A stretch of DNA of 64,000 bases from Microbacterium nymphoidis (GTDB lineage Bacteria; Actinomycetota; Actinomycetes; Actinomycetales; Microbacteriaceae). Positions 56,440-64,000 of this stretch are shown here, one piece after another; position 1 is the first letter of the stretch; each line of letters begins with the position of its first letter. A model generated the notes under the pieces. That model did no database searches. It saw only the letters and a program-made list of their open reading frames with translations, and had not been told where the DNA came from. Both the position numbers and the translations under genes were made by a program. Where the stretch lies: the NCBI RefSeq assembly GCF_021044885.1, contig NZ_JAJNOD010000007.1, positions 1 to 64,000 on the forward strand, written 5' to 3'.

Positions 56440-57171
56440 ATGGCGCTATTCAATCGACGTCGGCGCGACGACGACGAGCAGCCGGGCAGCGGTACGGTCG
56501 CGGAACGGGCATCCGACGAGGACTCGCTCAGTGCGATCGAGGCCCTCTTCGCACCGCCCGCACCGCCTGCGGCGCTTGCGCTGGAACTGCCCACACTCAT
56601 CGAACCCGCACCGCCAGCGGCGGCACCCGTCGCTCCCGCATCCGGCATCGGTCCGGCGCCGGCCACCGATGCACCGCTCGGCACCGTTGTGCCCGGCCAG
56701 ATGATCGATCCCGTCCCGGCCGATTCCGATCCGGCGCCGCCGGACAACCGTGGGCGAGGGTGGTCGCCCGGCCGTATCGGCACCGAAGAAGAGAGAGCAA
56801 GAATGGCACATCTGGAGCAGTCAGTACAGGACCTCCTGGCGATCGACGGGGCTATCGGCGCGGCGATCGTCGATTCCGGATCGGGGATGACGCTCGCGGA
56901 GGGCGGACAGCCGGGCTTCGATCTGGCCATCGCCGCAGCCGGAACGTCCAACATGGTCCGCACCAACGTGCAGACGATGCGCGATATCGGCCTGACAGCC
57001 GCGACCGAGGACATCCTCATCACGCTGGATCAGCAGTACCACCTCATCAACGTGCTCCACAGCGCGGGCAACGAGGGGCTGTTCGTCTACCTCGTGCTCG
57101 ACCGCGCCCGCGCCAACCTGGCTCTGGCTCGGCACAAGCTGGCGCAGGCGGCGGGCCAGATCCAGATCTGA
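56440..57171 (+). CDS. Protein with Pro/Ala-rich N-terminus and roadblock/LC7-like C-terminal domain
   Basis: A 243-residue protein. Residues 1-20 are basic (MALFNRRRRDDDEQ). Residues 20-120 are low-complexity Pro/Ala-rich (disordered). Residues about 122-243 form a compact domain (GAIGAAIVDSGSGMTLAEGG; EDILITLDQQYHLINVL; GLFVYLVLDRARANLALARH) with the pattern of roadblock/LC7 domains. In actinobacteria such domains work with small GTPases, but none is adjacent. An internal ATG at 56803 has a GAAGAGAG stretch upstream and would give the domain alone. GTG 56416 is an alternative start. Confidence 0.75.
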   Translation: MALFNRRRRDDDEQPGSGTVAERASDEDSLSAIEALFAPPAPPAALALELPTLIEPAPPAAAPVAPASGIGPAPATDAPLGTVVPGQMIDPVPADSDPAPPDNRGRGWSPGRIGTEEERARMAHLEQSVQDLLAIDGAIGAAIVDSGSGMTLAEGGQPGFDLAIAAAGTSNMVRTNVQTMRDIGLTAATEDILITLDQQYHLINVLHSAGNEGLFVYLVLDRARANLALARHKLAQAAGQIQI

Positions 57172-57180
57172 TCATCGCAC

Positions 57181-57186
57181 TTGACA
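57181..57186 (+). promoter_or_regulatory. -35 element TTGACA of the HxlR-MFS operon
   Basis: A consensus TTGACA lies two bases before the palindromic operator at 57188, so the operator would fall over the -10 and start region. No clean -10 hexamer is visible at 16-18 bp. Confidence 0.5.
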
Positions 57187-57187
57187 T

Positions 57188-57216
57188 GGGGCTACTTTCT
57201 TCAAGAAAGTATCCCC
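57188..57216. promoter_or_regulatory. Palindromic operator directly before the HxlR gene
   Basis: Arms GGGGCTACTTTCT and AGAAAGTATCCCC (one mismatch) flank a 3-bp centre (TCA); the core ACTTTCTTCAAGAAAGT is perfect. It ends one base before ATG 57217, an ideal position for autorepression. Confidence 0.8.
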
Positions 57217-57681
57217 ATGCCTTTGCGTTCCGACTGGTCCGAGGCCGGGTGCGTCATCGCACGCGCGGCCGACGTGCTCGCCGACCCCTGGGTGCTGGTC
57301 ATCCTCCGTGAGCTCTTCAGCGGGCGCAGCCGATTCGACGAGCTCCGTGATGCGACGGGTGCGGCAGACAGCGTGCTGGCCCGCCGGCTGCGGACCATGA
57401 CCGATGCGGGCCTCATCCGGCATGCAGAGAGCGGCGGATACGCGCTGACGAACGCAGGTGAGCGGACCCTGCCGATCCTGCACGCGTATGCGGGCTTCAC
57501 GCGCGCGGTCGAGCCGCCGAGCGACGGCGGACTGCGGATCAGCTGTACGCGATGTGGCACAGAGGCGGTGTCGGCGGACTGGTGCCCCACCTGTGCCGCC
57601 CCCCTCGATGCCGAATCCACCACGTGGATGCGTCCGAGCATGGGTGAGCCGTTCCCCGTCGTCGGGGGAGGCCCGCGGTGA
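57217..57681 (+). CDS. HxlR family regulator with a C-terminal zinc-ribbon-like tail
   Basis: A 154-residue protein. The HxlR winged helix covers residues about 10-90 (DPWVLVILRELFSGRSRFDELRDATG; VLARRLRTMTDAGLIRH) and begins with the typical early Cys (Cys 12), a redox-sensitive position in some members. After residue 105 a tail carries Cys 110, 113, 123 and 126 as two CxxC pairs, like a zinc ribbon; this is an uncommon addition. It overlaps the MFS gene by four bases (GTGA), so it probably regulates that exporter. Confidence 0.88.
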   Translation: MPLRSDWSEAGCVIARAADVLADPWVLVILRELFSGRSRFDELRDATGAADSVLARRLRTMTDAGLIRHAESGGYALTNAGERTLPILHAYAGFTRAVEPPSDGGLRISCTRCGTEAVSADWCPTCAAPLDAESTTWMRPSMGEPFPVVGGGPR

Positions 57682-58976
57682 GCCGCCGTGGCACCGGCCG
57701 CATCCATCCGGCGTGGTTCGTCGCAGGCGCCGCCCTGGTGGCGCTGATCGGTGCGGCGGGCTTCCGCGCCGCACCCGGCGTGCTGATGGTGCCGCTGCAC
57801 GAGGAGTTCGGCTGGTCCATGACGCAGATCAGCCTGGCGGTGACGGTGAACCTCGTGCTCTACGGCGTCACCGCGCCGTTCGCCGCCGGCCTGATGCAGC
57901 GCTTCGGAATCCGCCGTGTCACCACGGCTGCGCTGCTGGTGATCGCGGCCGGTGCAGCACTCACCGTGTTCATCGACGCTCCCTGGCAGCTGCTGCTCAC
58001 CTGGGGGCTGCTCATCGGGCTCGGTACCGGATCCATGGCCCTCGTGTTCGCGGCGACCGTCACCGACACCTGGTTCGTGAAGCGTCGCGGTCTGGTCTCC
58101 GGCGTTCTCACCGCCGGGAGCGCCACCGGTCAGCTGATCTTCCTTCCGGTGATCGCCACGACCGCCGAGGAACTGGGCTGGCGGATTGCCTCGCTCATCA
58201 TCGCGGGTGGTGCCCTCGTCGTGGTCCCGGTGGTGGTGCTGCTGCTGCGGGATCGCCCGTCGGATATCGGTGTGCTGGCCTACGGCGCGGCGGCAGCGGA
58301 TGTGGAGACGGCGGTGGCGCCGGCTGCGGAGGTGACCATGGCGCCGCGGGAGAGCGCGGTCCGTCTGGCGCTGGGTGCATTGCGTGAGGCGAGCCGTTCC
58401 CGTGCGTTCTGGGCGCTCGCGGTCGGTTTCGCGATCTGCGGCGCCACCACCAACGGGCTGGTGGGCACCCACTTCATCCCGAGCGCCCATGATCATGGGA
58501 TGCCGCAGACCACCGCGGCAGGACTGCTCGCGGTGGTGGGCATCTTCGACATCGCCGGGACCGTGCTGTCGGGGTGGCTCACCGACCGGGTCAATCCACG
58601 CATCCTCCTGGCGGCGTACTACGCGCTGCGCGGCGTCAGCCTGTTCCTGCTGCCGACGCTGCTCTCGGCCACCGTGCAGCCCAGCCTCGTGGTCTTCATC
58701 GTGATCTACGGACTGGACTGGGTGGCCACGGTGCCGCCGACGATCGCCCTCTGCCGTGAGCTGTTCGGGGCACGCGGGCCGCTGGTGTTCGGGTGGGTCT
58801 TCGCGGCGCACCAGGTGGGGGCCGCGTTCGCTGCGACCCTCGCCGGCATCGTCCGCGACCAGACGGGCCAGTACACGGTCGCCTGGATCACCGCCGCCGT
58901 GCTGTGCCTCGTCGCGGCACTGGTGAGCGGCACCATCGCACGCCGACGCGAGGCGGTGTCCGAGCCCGCCTCCTGA
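57678..58976 (+). CDS. MFS transporter (OFA/monocarboxylate-type or efflux)
   Basis: A 432-residue transporter with 12 predicted helices. The first helix region (VALIGAAGFRAAPGVLMVPLHEEFGW) and the loop FVKRRGLVSGVLTAGSATGQLIF match monocarboxylate/oxalate-formate-like MFS proteins. The middle loop has RDRPSDIGVLAYG. The substrate is unknown. Translation is coupled to the HxlR regulator (GTGA). It may export a compound sensed by that regulator. Confidence 0.88.
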   Translation: MSRRGTGRIHPAWFVAGAALVALIGAAGFRAAPGVLMVPLHEEFGWSMTQISLAVTVNLVLYGVTAPFAAGLMQRFGIRRVTTAALLVIAAGAALTVFIDAPWQLLLTWGLLIGLGTGSMALVFAATVTDTWFVKRRGLVSGVLTAGSATGQLIFLPVIATTAEELGWRIASLIIAGGALVVVPVVVLLLRDRPSDIGVLAYGAAAADVETAVAPAAEVTMAPRESAVRLALGALREASRSRAFWALAVGFAICGATTNGLVGTHFIPSAHDHGMPQTTAAGLLAVVGIFDIAGTVLSGWLTDRVNPRILLAAYYALRGVSLFLLPTLLSATVQPSLVVFIVIYGLDWVATVPPTIALCRELFGARGPLVFGWVFAAHQVGAAFAATLAGIVRDQTGQYTVAWITAAVLCLVAALVSGTIARRREAVSEPAS

Positions 58977-59007
58977 CGTGGCGGCGGCGATCGGGCAGGA
59001 TCGGGGT

Positions 59008-60186
59008 ATGACCGACGAACTCCACCTCGACACCATGGCGGTGCATGCCGGACGCGACGATCTCGCGGCCCTCGGCGTGCACGCCCTGCCCATCGATCTG
59101 TCCAGCACCAACCCGCTGCCGGACATCGAGCACGGCGGCGACTCCTATGAGTCCATGGCCACCGGAGGTCACCCCGACCCCGCGGGCGGGATGGTGTATC
59201 AGCGGTTGTGGAACCCGACCGTCGCCCGCTTCGAGGAGGCGCTGGCGAAGCTGGAGCATGCCGAGGCCGCGGTGGCCTTCGGATCGGGGATGGCGGCGAT
59301 GACGGCGGCCATCCTCGCCCTCACGGCCGCCGGCGGGCGGCATGTGGTCGCCGTGCGTCCGATCTACGGCGGCACCGATCACCTCCTCGGAACCTCCCTT
59401 CTGGCCACCGAGGTCACGTTCTGCACCGCGGCGGAGGTGGCTGCGTCGGTGCGTGAGGACACCGCTCTCGTTGTGATCGAATCGCCGGCGAACCCCACCC
59501 TGGAGCTGGTGGACATCGCCGCGGTGGTCGAGGCGGCCGGCGGCGTGCCGGTCCTCGTCGACAACACCTTCGCCACCCCTGTGCTGCAGAACCCGCTGGA
59601 TCTGGGAGCGGCCCTCTCGCTGCACAGCGCCACGAAGTACCTCGGCGGCCACGGCGACGTAGTCGGGGGCATCATCGCGACCGACGAGGCGACTGCCGTG
59701 AAGCTGCGCCAGGTCCGAGCGGTGACCGGAGCCCTGCTCCATCCGCTCGCCGCCTACCTGCTGCACCGCGGCCTTCCCACGCTGCCCCTGCGCGTGCGGG
59801 CACAGCAGGCTTCGGCCGAGATCATCGCGCGGCGGCTCGGGGACCACCCGGCCGTTGCCCGTGTGCACTATCCCGGGCTCGACGGCGACCCGCAGGGCAT
59901 CCTCGCCCGTCAGCAGCGCGGCCCCGGAGCCATGATCGCGGTGGAGCTCGTCGGCGGCTACGCTGCCGCCGCCCGCGCCACCGAGCACGTGAAGCTGTTC
60001 ACGCACGCCGTGTCACTGGGCGGGGTCGACTCGCTGATCCAGCACCCCGCCGCCCTCACCCACCGTCCGGTCCCGCCCGAGGCGCGTCCGGCCGCCAACG
60101 TGCTGCGCCTGTCGATCGGCCTCGAAGACGTCCGCGACCTCATCGCCGACCTCGAGGGCGCGCTGGACGCGGTCGCGGGCGACTGA
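59008..60186 (+). CDS. Trans-sulfuration PLP enzyme (Cys/Met metabolism family)
   Basis: A 392-residue fold-type I enzyme of the cystathionine gamma-synthase/lyase family. Elements seen are YQRLWNPTVARFEEALAKLE, AVAFGSGMAAMTA, PVLVDNTFATPV and the PLP-lysine motif LSLHSATKYLGGHGDVVGG. The C-terminal SLGGVDSLIQHPAALTH is typical. Which reaction (gamma-synthase, lyase or sulfhydrylase) cannot be decided from the sequence. It is followed by the SDR gene with a one-base gap. Confidence 0.92.
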   Translation: MTDELHLDTMAVHAGRDDLAALGVHALPIDLSSTNPLPDIEHGGDSYESMATGGHPDPAGGMVYQRLWNPTVARFEEALAKLEHAEAAVAFGSGMAAMTAAILALTAAGGRHVVAVRPIYGGTDHLLGTSLLATEVTFCTAAEVAASVREDTALVVIESPANPTLELVDIAAVVEAAGGVPVLVDNTFATPVLQNPLDLGAALSLHSATKYLGGHGDVVGGIIATDEATAVKLRQVRAVTGALLHPLAAYLLHRGLPTLPLRVRAQQASAEIIARRLGDHPAVARVHYPGLDGDPQGILARQQRGPGAMIAVELVGGYAAAARATEHVKLFTHAVSLGGVDSLIQHPAALTHRPVPPEARPAANVLRLSIGLEDVRDLIADLEGALDAVAGD

Positions 60187-60187
60187 C

Positions 60188-60931
60188 ATGCGCGTGGCGG
60201 TGGCCGGCGGCACCGGCGTGGTGGGGCGGCTCATCGTGTCCGAGGCGCGCGATCGTGGCCACGACGTGATCTCGCTCTCGCGTGCCGACGGCGTGGATCT
60301 CACCACAGGAACGGGGCTCGATCTGAGCGGCGTCGGTGCCGTGGTCGACGTTTCCTCGGTGTCTGCCACGGCTGCTGATGCGGCAATCCGCTTCTTCCGG
60401 ACCGTTTCGCGGACGCTGGTGGACGCCGGTGCCGCCGCGGGCGTGAAACACCACCTCGCGCTGTCGGTCGTGGGCGTCCCCGAGGCGCCATTCGGCTACT
60501 ACGCGGGCAAGGCGGCACAGGAGCGCGTTGTGCGGGGCGGCCCGGTACCGTGGACGATTCTGCGGGCGACGCAGTTCCACGAGTTCGCGGGGCAGGTGCT
60601 GGACGCCGCCCGGATCGGTGGCGTGTCCCTGGTTCCGAAGATGCGCTCGCAGCCGCTCGCCGCGTCCGTCGTCGCCCGCCGGGTCGTGGAGCTGCTGGAG
60701 ACGGGGCCGCAGGGCGTCGCCCGGGAGATCGCCGGTCCCCGCGAGGAGCGGATGGCCGACCTGTCGCGACGGTGGGCGGCGCATCACGGCGAGCGCCGGC
60801 GGATCGTCGAGGTGCCGCTGCCCGGTGCGTGGGGTGCGGCGTTCCGCGACGGTCGCATCCTGCCCGGCCCCGATGCCGATCTGCTGGGACCGTCGTTCGA
60901 TGACTGGCTCAGCGCGAGCTCTCGGCAATAG
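60188..60931 (+). CDS. NAD(P)-binding SDR-type protein
   Basis: A 247-residue atypical short-chain dehydrogenase/NmrA-like protein. The Rossmann motif is GGTGVVGRLI at residues 7-16. The active region has YYAGKAAQERVV (YxxxK-like), then PWTILRATQFHEFAGQVL, which belongs to the NAD(P)H-binding epimerase/NmrA group. The substrate is unknown. It starts one base after the PLP gene stop. Confidence 0.85.
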   Translation: MRVAVAGGTGVVGRLIVSEARDRGHDVISLSRADGVDLTTGTGLDLSGVGAVVDVSSVSATAADAAIRFFRTVSRTLVDAGAAAGVKHHLALSVVGVPEAPFGYYAGKAAQERVVRGGPVPWTILRATQFHEFAGQVLDAARIGGVSLVPKMRSQPLAASVVARRVVELLETGPQGVAREIAGPREERMADLSRRWAAHHGERRRIVEVPLPGAWGAAFRDGRILPGPDADLLGPSFDDWLSASSRQ

Positions 60932-60934
60932 GGT
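60929..60934 (+). promoter_or_regulatory. TANNNT -10 element (TAGGGT) of the thioesterase gene
   Basis: TAGGGT ends six bases before ATG 60941 and overlaps the SDR stop, suggesting an internal leaderless promoter. Confidence 0.5.
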
Positions 60935-60940
60935 CGGGAC

Positions 60941-61756
60941 ATGGTGCATGTTCTCGATGAAGCGATCGCCGTCACCCGCACGAACGACGAAACCGTGGCG
61001 GCACGAACGCATCCGCAGTGGGAGAACATGGTCGGCCCGTTCGGCGGGATCACCGCGGCCACGGTGGCTTCGGCCGTGCTCTCGCATCCGGACCTGCTCG
61101 GGGAGATCGTCGCGGTCACGGTGAATTTCGCAGCGCCCATCGCGGCGGGGGAGTGGAGCATCGTCGCCGAACCGGTGCGCACCAATCGCACCAGCCAGCA
61201 CTGGGCGATCACCGCTCGTCAGGGTGCGGACGTGGTCCTCACCGCCACGGCCGTCACGGGCGTGGACCGGGACACGTGGGGCGATACCGAGGCCGTGATG
61301 CCGGAGGTGGGTGCGCCCGACACCTATGCCGAAACCCGCATCCCGTTCCCGCTGAAGTGGCTGGAGAACTATCGGATGCGCTTCATCGCGGGCGAGATCC
61401 CGATGCCGCCGGCTCCGCTGGCCGACGACGCGGACACGATGTTCTGGCTCCGCCACGCTGAGGAGCGAGCCTGGGATGCGCCCGCACTCATCGCCGCGAG
61501 CGACGCGTTCTACCCCCGTGTGTTCCGCCGCCGCGGGCCCGCCGTACGCGCCAGCACCATCACGCTGACCACCTACCTGCATGCGCCCGCCGGTGAACTC
61601 GCCGCCGCGGGCGCCCACCTCCTGCTGCGGGCCGGAGCATCGCGGTACGGGCGCGGGCTGTTCGAGCAGCGCGGCGAGATCTGGAGCGAGGCCGGTGCAC
61701 TGCTGGCCACGACGTATCAGCTGGTGTACTTCTCCGAGCCCCGGACCGGCTCATGA
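60941..61756 (+). CDS. Acyl-CoA thioesterase, double hotdog (TesB-like)
   Basis: A 271-residue protein with two hotdog folds. The first contains HPQWENMVGPFGGITAAT and VTVNFAAPIAAGEW; the second contains TITLTTYLHAPAGELAAAG and ASRYGRGLFEQRGEIWSEAGALLATTYQL, the substrate-pocket helix pattern of the TesB family. It hydrolyses acyl-CoA esters. The C-terminal end overlaps the next gene by four bases (ATGA). Confidence 0.88.
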   Translation: MVHVLDEAIAVTRTNDETVAARTHPQWENMVGPFGGITAATVASAVLSHPDLLGEIVAVTVNFAAPIAAGEWSIVAEPVRTNRTSQHWAITARQGADVVLTATAVTGVDRDTWGDTEAVMPEVGAPDTYAETRIPFPLKWLENYRMRFIAGEIPMPPAPLADDADTMFWLRHAEERAWDAPALIAASDAFYPRVFRRRGPAVRASTITLTTYLHAPAGELAAAGAHLLLRAGASRYGRGLFEQRGEIWSEAGALLATTYQLVYFSEPRTGS

Positions 61757-62589
61757 CGGATCTGCCGCTGCGACCCGGCGACGACGCTTTCCCTCGTCAC
61801 GTCTTCGATGCGCTCGGAACGCCTCCGGTGCCTTTCGAGGAGCGCATCGGCGGCGCGATCCAGGTGGTGGAGAAGAGACCGAAGAACGGCCCGATCACCC
61901 TGATGACCTCGGGGGCGTCGCGCCTGCAGACCGACTCGGGCGAACGTGTGGAGCTGGCGATCGAGGTGCTGCCGGACCAGGTGGGTGCCGCGTTCGTCGC
62001 CTTCACGATCGTCTGTGACGACATCGCGCAGAACCGTCGCGTGCCGCCGCTGGAAGTGCCCTGGCGCAACGATGTTCCGTTCCTCAACGGAACGCGCATC
62101 TCGGCCATCCTGGCGACGGGTTCCCGGTGGGGAAGCCGATTCGACGACGTCCGTGTCCGGCGACGCACCGTCGGTCATGTGCGCACGCTGCGACTGCTCA
62201 CGGACGACGAGGCCCGGTTCGCCGCGCATGCCGGGTGGGACGGGCTGGCCACGCGCGCGGGCTCCATCGACGAGCTGCTGGATGTGACGCGCACCGGCGT
62301 GGTCTCCCCCGAGGACGCGCCGGGGTACCGCTCGGACGCGCCGGTGATCGTGTCGCGGCTGCACGAGCAGCATCCGCCCCGCTGGCTGACGGCCGCGCCG
62401 CGGGAGTTCCGCTCGGTGACCGGTCTCGAGTCGCCGGAGTACATGGCCGACGCCGCCAACTTCGAGATCTGGTCGCTGTCGACCTACGTCTCCCGCTTCC
62501 CGTGGGTCGAGCACTTCCTGCGAATCGCGGAGACCGGCCAGACGGCGAGATTCACCGATGAGTCCGGTGACTTCGCCTACGACGACTGA
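61753..62589 (+). CDS. Suppressor-of-fused-like domain protein
   Basis: A 278-residue soluble protein. The segment PITLMTSGASRLQ and the acidic/Arg-rich strands resemble the bacterial suppressor of fused (SUFU) domain, but only moderately, and the role of that domain in bacteria is not settled. It is coupled to the thioesterase by a four-base overlap. Its stop lies three bases from the end of the leftward TetR gene. Confidence 0.55.
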   Translation: MTDLPLRPGDDAFPRHVFDALGTPPVPFEERIGGAIQVVEKRPKNGPITLMTSGASRLQTDSGERVELAIEVLPDQVGAAFVAFTIVCDDIAQNRRVPPLEVPWRNDVPFLNGTRISAILATGSRWGSRFDDVRVRRRTVGHVRTLRLLTDDEARFAAHAGWDGLATRAGSIDELLDVTRTGVVSPEDAPGYRSDAPVIVSRLHEQHPPRWLTAAPREFRSVTGLESPEYMADAANFEIWSLSTYVSRFPWVEHFLRIAETGQTARFTDESGDFAYDD

Positions 62590-62592
62590 GTG

Positions 62593-63201
62593 TCAGCGGG
62601 CGAGCGCGACGGGCTCGATGCCGAGTGCGAGGGCGATCCCCGAGAGATACGCCTCCTGATCGAAGTCCTCCAGCAGCGAGGAGAAGAGCAGGAAGCCGGG
62701 GCCGAGCCCCGCGATCACTAGTCCCACCCGCCGGGACCAGTCGTCCACGCCCGCGGGAACGACCTCCGGATGCGCTTCGCCCCAGGCGCTGACCACGGCG
62801 ATGAGTGTGGCCCGCAGCTCGGAGAAGACGCGTGTGAGTCCAGCGCGGAGATGCTCATCCGCTGCCGCCTCGGCCCAGAGCTGCACCACGACGCCGCTGA
62901 ACGGCTCGTTTCGCACGCCCTCGAGCACGGCGCGCATCACGGCGGAGGGGTGGGGGACGTCCGACCCCGACAACGCCTGCACTTCGGCGATGCGCGCTCC
63001 CAGCACTCGCTCCGCGACCGAGTGCACCAGCGCCTGCTTGCCGTCGAAGTAGCCGTAGATCGCGCCGGCGGACAGCCCCGACTCCGCGATGATGTCCGCC
63101 ATCGAGGTGCGGGAGTAGCCGTTTCGCAGGAACACCCGCATAGCGGCGTCGATGATCGCGCTGCGCCGCGCGGCGCGGTGCTCGTCGCTGACCTTCGGCA
63201 T
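62593..63201 (-). CDS. TetR family transcriptional regulator
   Basis: A 202-residue repressor. The helix-turn-helix is at residues about 10-55 (RSAIIDAAMRVFLRNGYSRTSMADIIAESGLSAGAIYGYF). The C-terminal ligand domain is of unknown specificity. ATG 63201 has GGGAGG five bases upstream; GTG 63207 is in frame. It is divergent from a YhgE-like membrane gene, and a 14-bp palindrome lies between them. Confidence 0.93.
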   Translation of the reverse strand: MPKVSDEHRAARRSAIIDAAMRVFLRNGYSRTSMADIIAESGLSAGAIYGYFDGKQALVHSVAERVLGARIAEVQALSGSDVPHPSAVMRAVLEGVRNEPFSGVVVQLWAEAAADEHLRAGLTRVFSELRATLIAVVSAWGEAHPEVVPAGVDDWSRRVGLVIAGLGPGFLLFSSLLEDFDQEAYLSGIALALGIEPVALAR

Positions 63202-63249
63202 CGCCACCTCCCTGTGTTGACAACCTTATCGCTCGGGAGCATCATACAG

Positions 63250-63263
63250 AACGAACATTCGTT
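63250..63263. promoter_or_regulatory. Palindrome between the TetR gene and the 63283 gene
   Basis: AACGAA and TTCGTT arms flank CA; a TTTTTATTTT tract follows. It is the likely TetR operator. Confidence 0.65.
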
Positions 63264-63282
63264 TTTATTTTGAGGGGCACCC

Positions 63283-64000
63283 ATGAACGCCACAGCGCAC
63301 GACCCGCGCTTTCACACCCCGCTGCTGCGCGCCACCGGCATCGGCGTCGCGCTGTCCATCGTGATCGGGGTGATCCTGCTCGCCTTCGCCTGGCCTTCGG
63401 TGACTGCGTCGCCGAAGGACGTCCCGGTGGGGATCGTCGGCTCAGGCGAGCAGCTCGCGGCCGTCGAGGAACAGGTGAATGAGAAGGCCGACGGCGCCAT
63501 TGCCCTCGTCGATTACGACGACCGGGACGCCGCGGTGGCTGCGATCGAGCGACGCGACGCCTACGGTGCCGTCATCCTCGGCGCGGATGCGACCACGGCA
63601 CCCGAGGTGCTGACCGCCTCCGCGGCTAACCCGGCGGTGGCGCAGCTGCTGCAGGGCGTCGCGACGCAGGTCCAGGCCGCGGTGGACGCGCAGATCCGAA
63701 CGCAGGTGGAGGCCGGCATCGCCGCCGCCCAGCAGCAGGCGGCGACGCAGATGCAGCAGGCGCTCGCGGCGGTGCAGGCAGGTCAGCAGCCGCAGCTTCC
63801 CGCTGCCGACGCAGCTGCGCCGTTCACGATCCCGACCGTCACGGTGCAGGTGACCGACGTGGTTCCGCTCGCCGACACCGATGAGCGCGGCACGGGCCTG
63901 GCCGTCGCAGCCTTCCCGCTCGTGCTGGGCGGCCTGCTCGGCGGTGTGCTGCTGTCGATTCTGATCAAGGGCGCCGCCCGTCGTCTGTTCGCCGTCGTGG
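63283..64000 (+). CDS. YhgE/Pip-like or ABC-2-like membrane protein, N-terminal part (runs past window end)
   Basis: An open frame without stop through the last base (239 codons visible). It begins with a soluble segment and a membrane helix (GIGVALSIVIGVILLAFAWP), then an extracytoplasmic part (DVPVGIVGSGEQLAAVEE) with a Gln/Ala-rich, coiled-coil-like stretch (AAAQQQAATQMQQALAAVQ), and a further membrane helix near the end. This matches the layout of YhgE/Pip-type and drug-export ABC-2 permeases under TetR control. ATG 63283 has GAGGGGC upstream. Confidence 0.75.
   Translation, partial: MNATAHDPRFHTPLLRATGIGVALSIVIGVILLAFAWPSVTASPKDVPVGIVGSGEQLAAVEEQVNEKADGAIALVDYDDRDAAVAAIERRDAYGAVILGADATTAPEVLTASAANPAVAQLLQGVATQVQAAVDAQIRTQVEAGIAAAQQQAATQMQQALAAVQAGQQPQLPAADAAAPFTIPTVTVQVTDVVPLADTDERGTGLAVAAFPLVLGGLLGGVLLSILIKGAARRLFAVV

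Noticed and set aside
56268..57023. 251-residue minus-strand frame opposite the roadblock-like gene
   Set aside because: Ser/Ala-rich antisense frame; the plus-strand frame has a coherent domain at its C-terminal end.

Overview
The window looks like a high-GC actinobacterial chromosome from the family Microbacteriaceae, most probably Microbacterium. The reasons are the gene order parA-parB, then trxA/trxB/murJ/DUF6049, then cca, the rpsF-ssb-rpsR-rplI-dnaB block, the actinobacterial TANNNT -10 elements, and parS sites of the canonical GTTTCACGTGAAAC type. By analogy with related genomes, dnaA and the main origin should lie just left of position 1. This placement is an inference, because dnaA is not in the window.

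Positions 1-2808 hold no convincing gene. They contain hexanucleotide tandem arrays, a CAGC-type array and four parS sites, the last of which overlaps the parA start codon. parA-parB (2809-4820) follow, then a second gene-free stretch (4821-6339) with 14 copies of a 13-bp tandem repeat and a looser 27-30-bp repeat. Next comes a leftward cluster for envelope and redox functions: DUF6049 protein, murJ, trxB, trxA. Divergently from it, rightward, run a methyltransferase, a small unknown, a GNAT enzyme, the CCA-adding enzyme, a CorA transporter and malate dehydrogenase.

From 18.7 to 36 kb the genes are accessory metabolism. They include three scattered paralogs of one membrane protein family (18754, 26387, 33578), an HD hydrolase, a GAF-type regulator with aldehyde dehydrogenase and DUF779 protein, and a MocR-type regulator facing a YczE-like membrane protein across an inverted repeat. 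A complete dipeptide-type ABC transporter operon (28008-33502) is also here. The core block rpsF-ssb-rpsR-rplI follows (37621-39272), then an 860-bp gap that carries a GT-rich minisatellite and a cluster of DnaA boxes next to an AT-rich segment, and then dnaB.

The right part (42-64 kb) carries a second peptide ABC transporter operon facing an Lrp/AsnC regulator, a lipoprotein, an SGNH hydrolase, an acyl-CoA dehydrogenase, a DUF4349 lipoprotein and a LysR regulator facing a solitary succinate-dehydrogenase-like flavoprotein. Further right are a roadblock-like protein, an HxlR regulator with a C-terminal zinc-ribbon-like tail in operon with an MFS transporter, and a run of PLP enzyme, SDR, thioesterase and SUFU-like genes. 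A TetR regulator then faces a YhgE/Pip-like membrane protein that is cut by the window end.

I saw no rRNA, tRNA, CRISPR array, insertion sequence or prophage. The most unusual material is non-coding: the parS zone embedded in microsatellites, the 13-bp iteron-like array after parB, and the DnaA-box cluster before dnaB.
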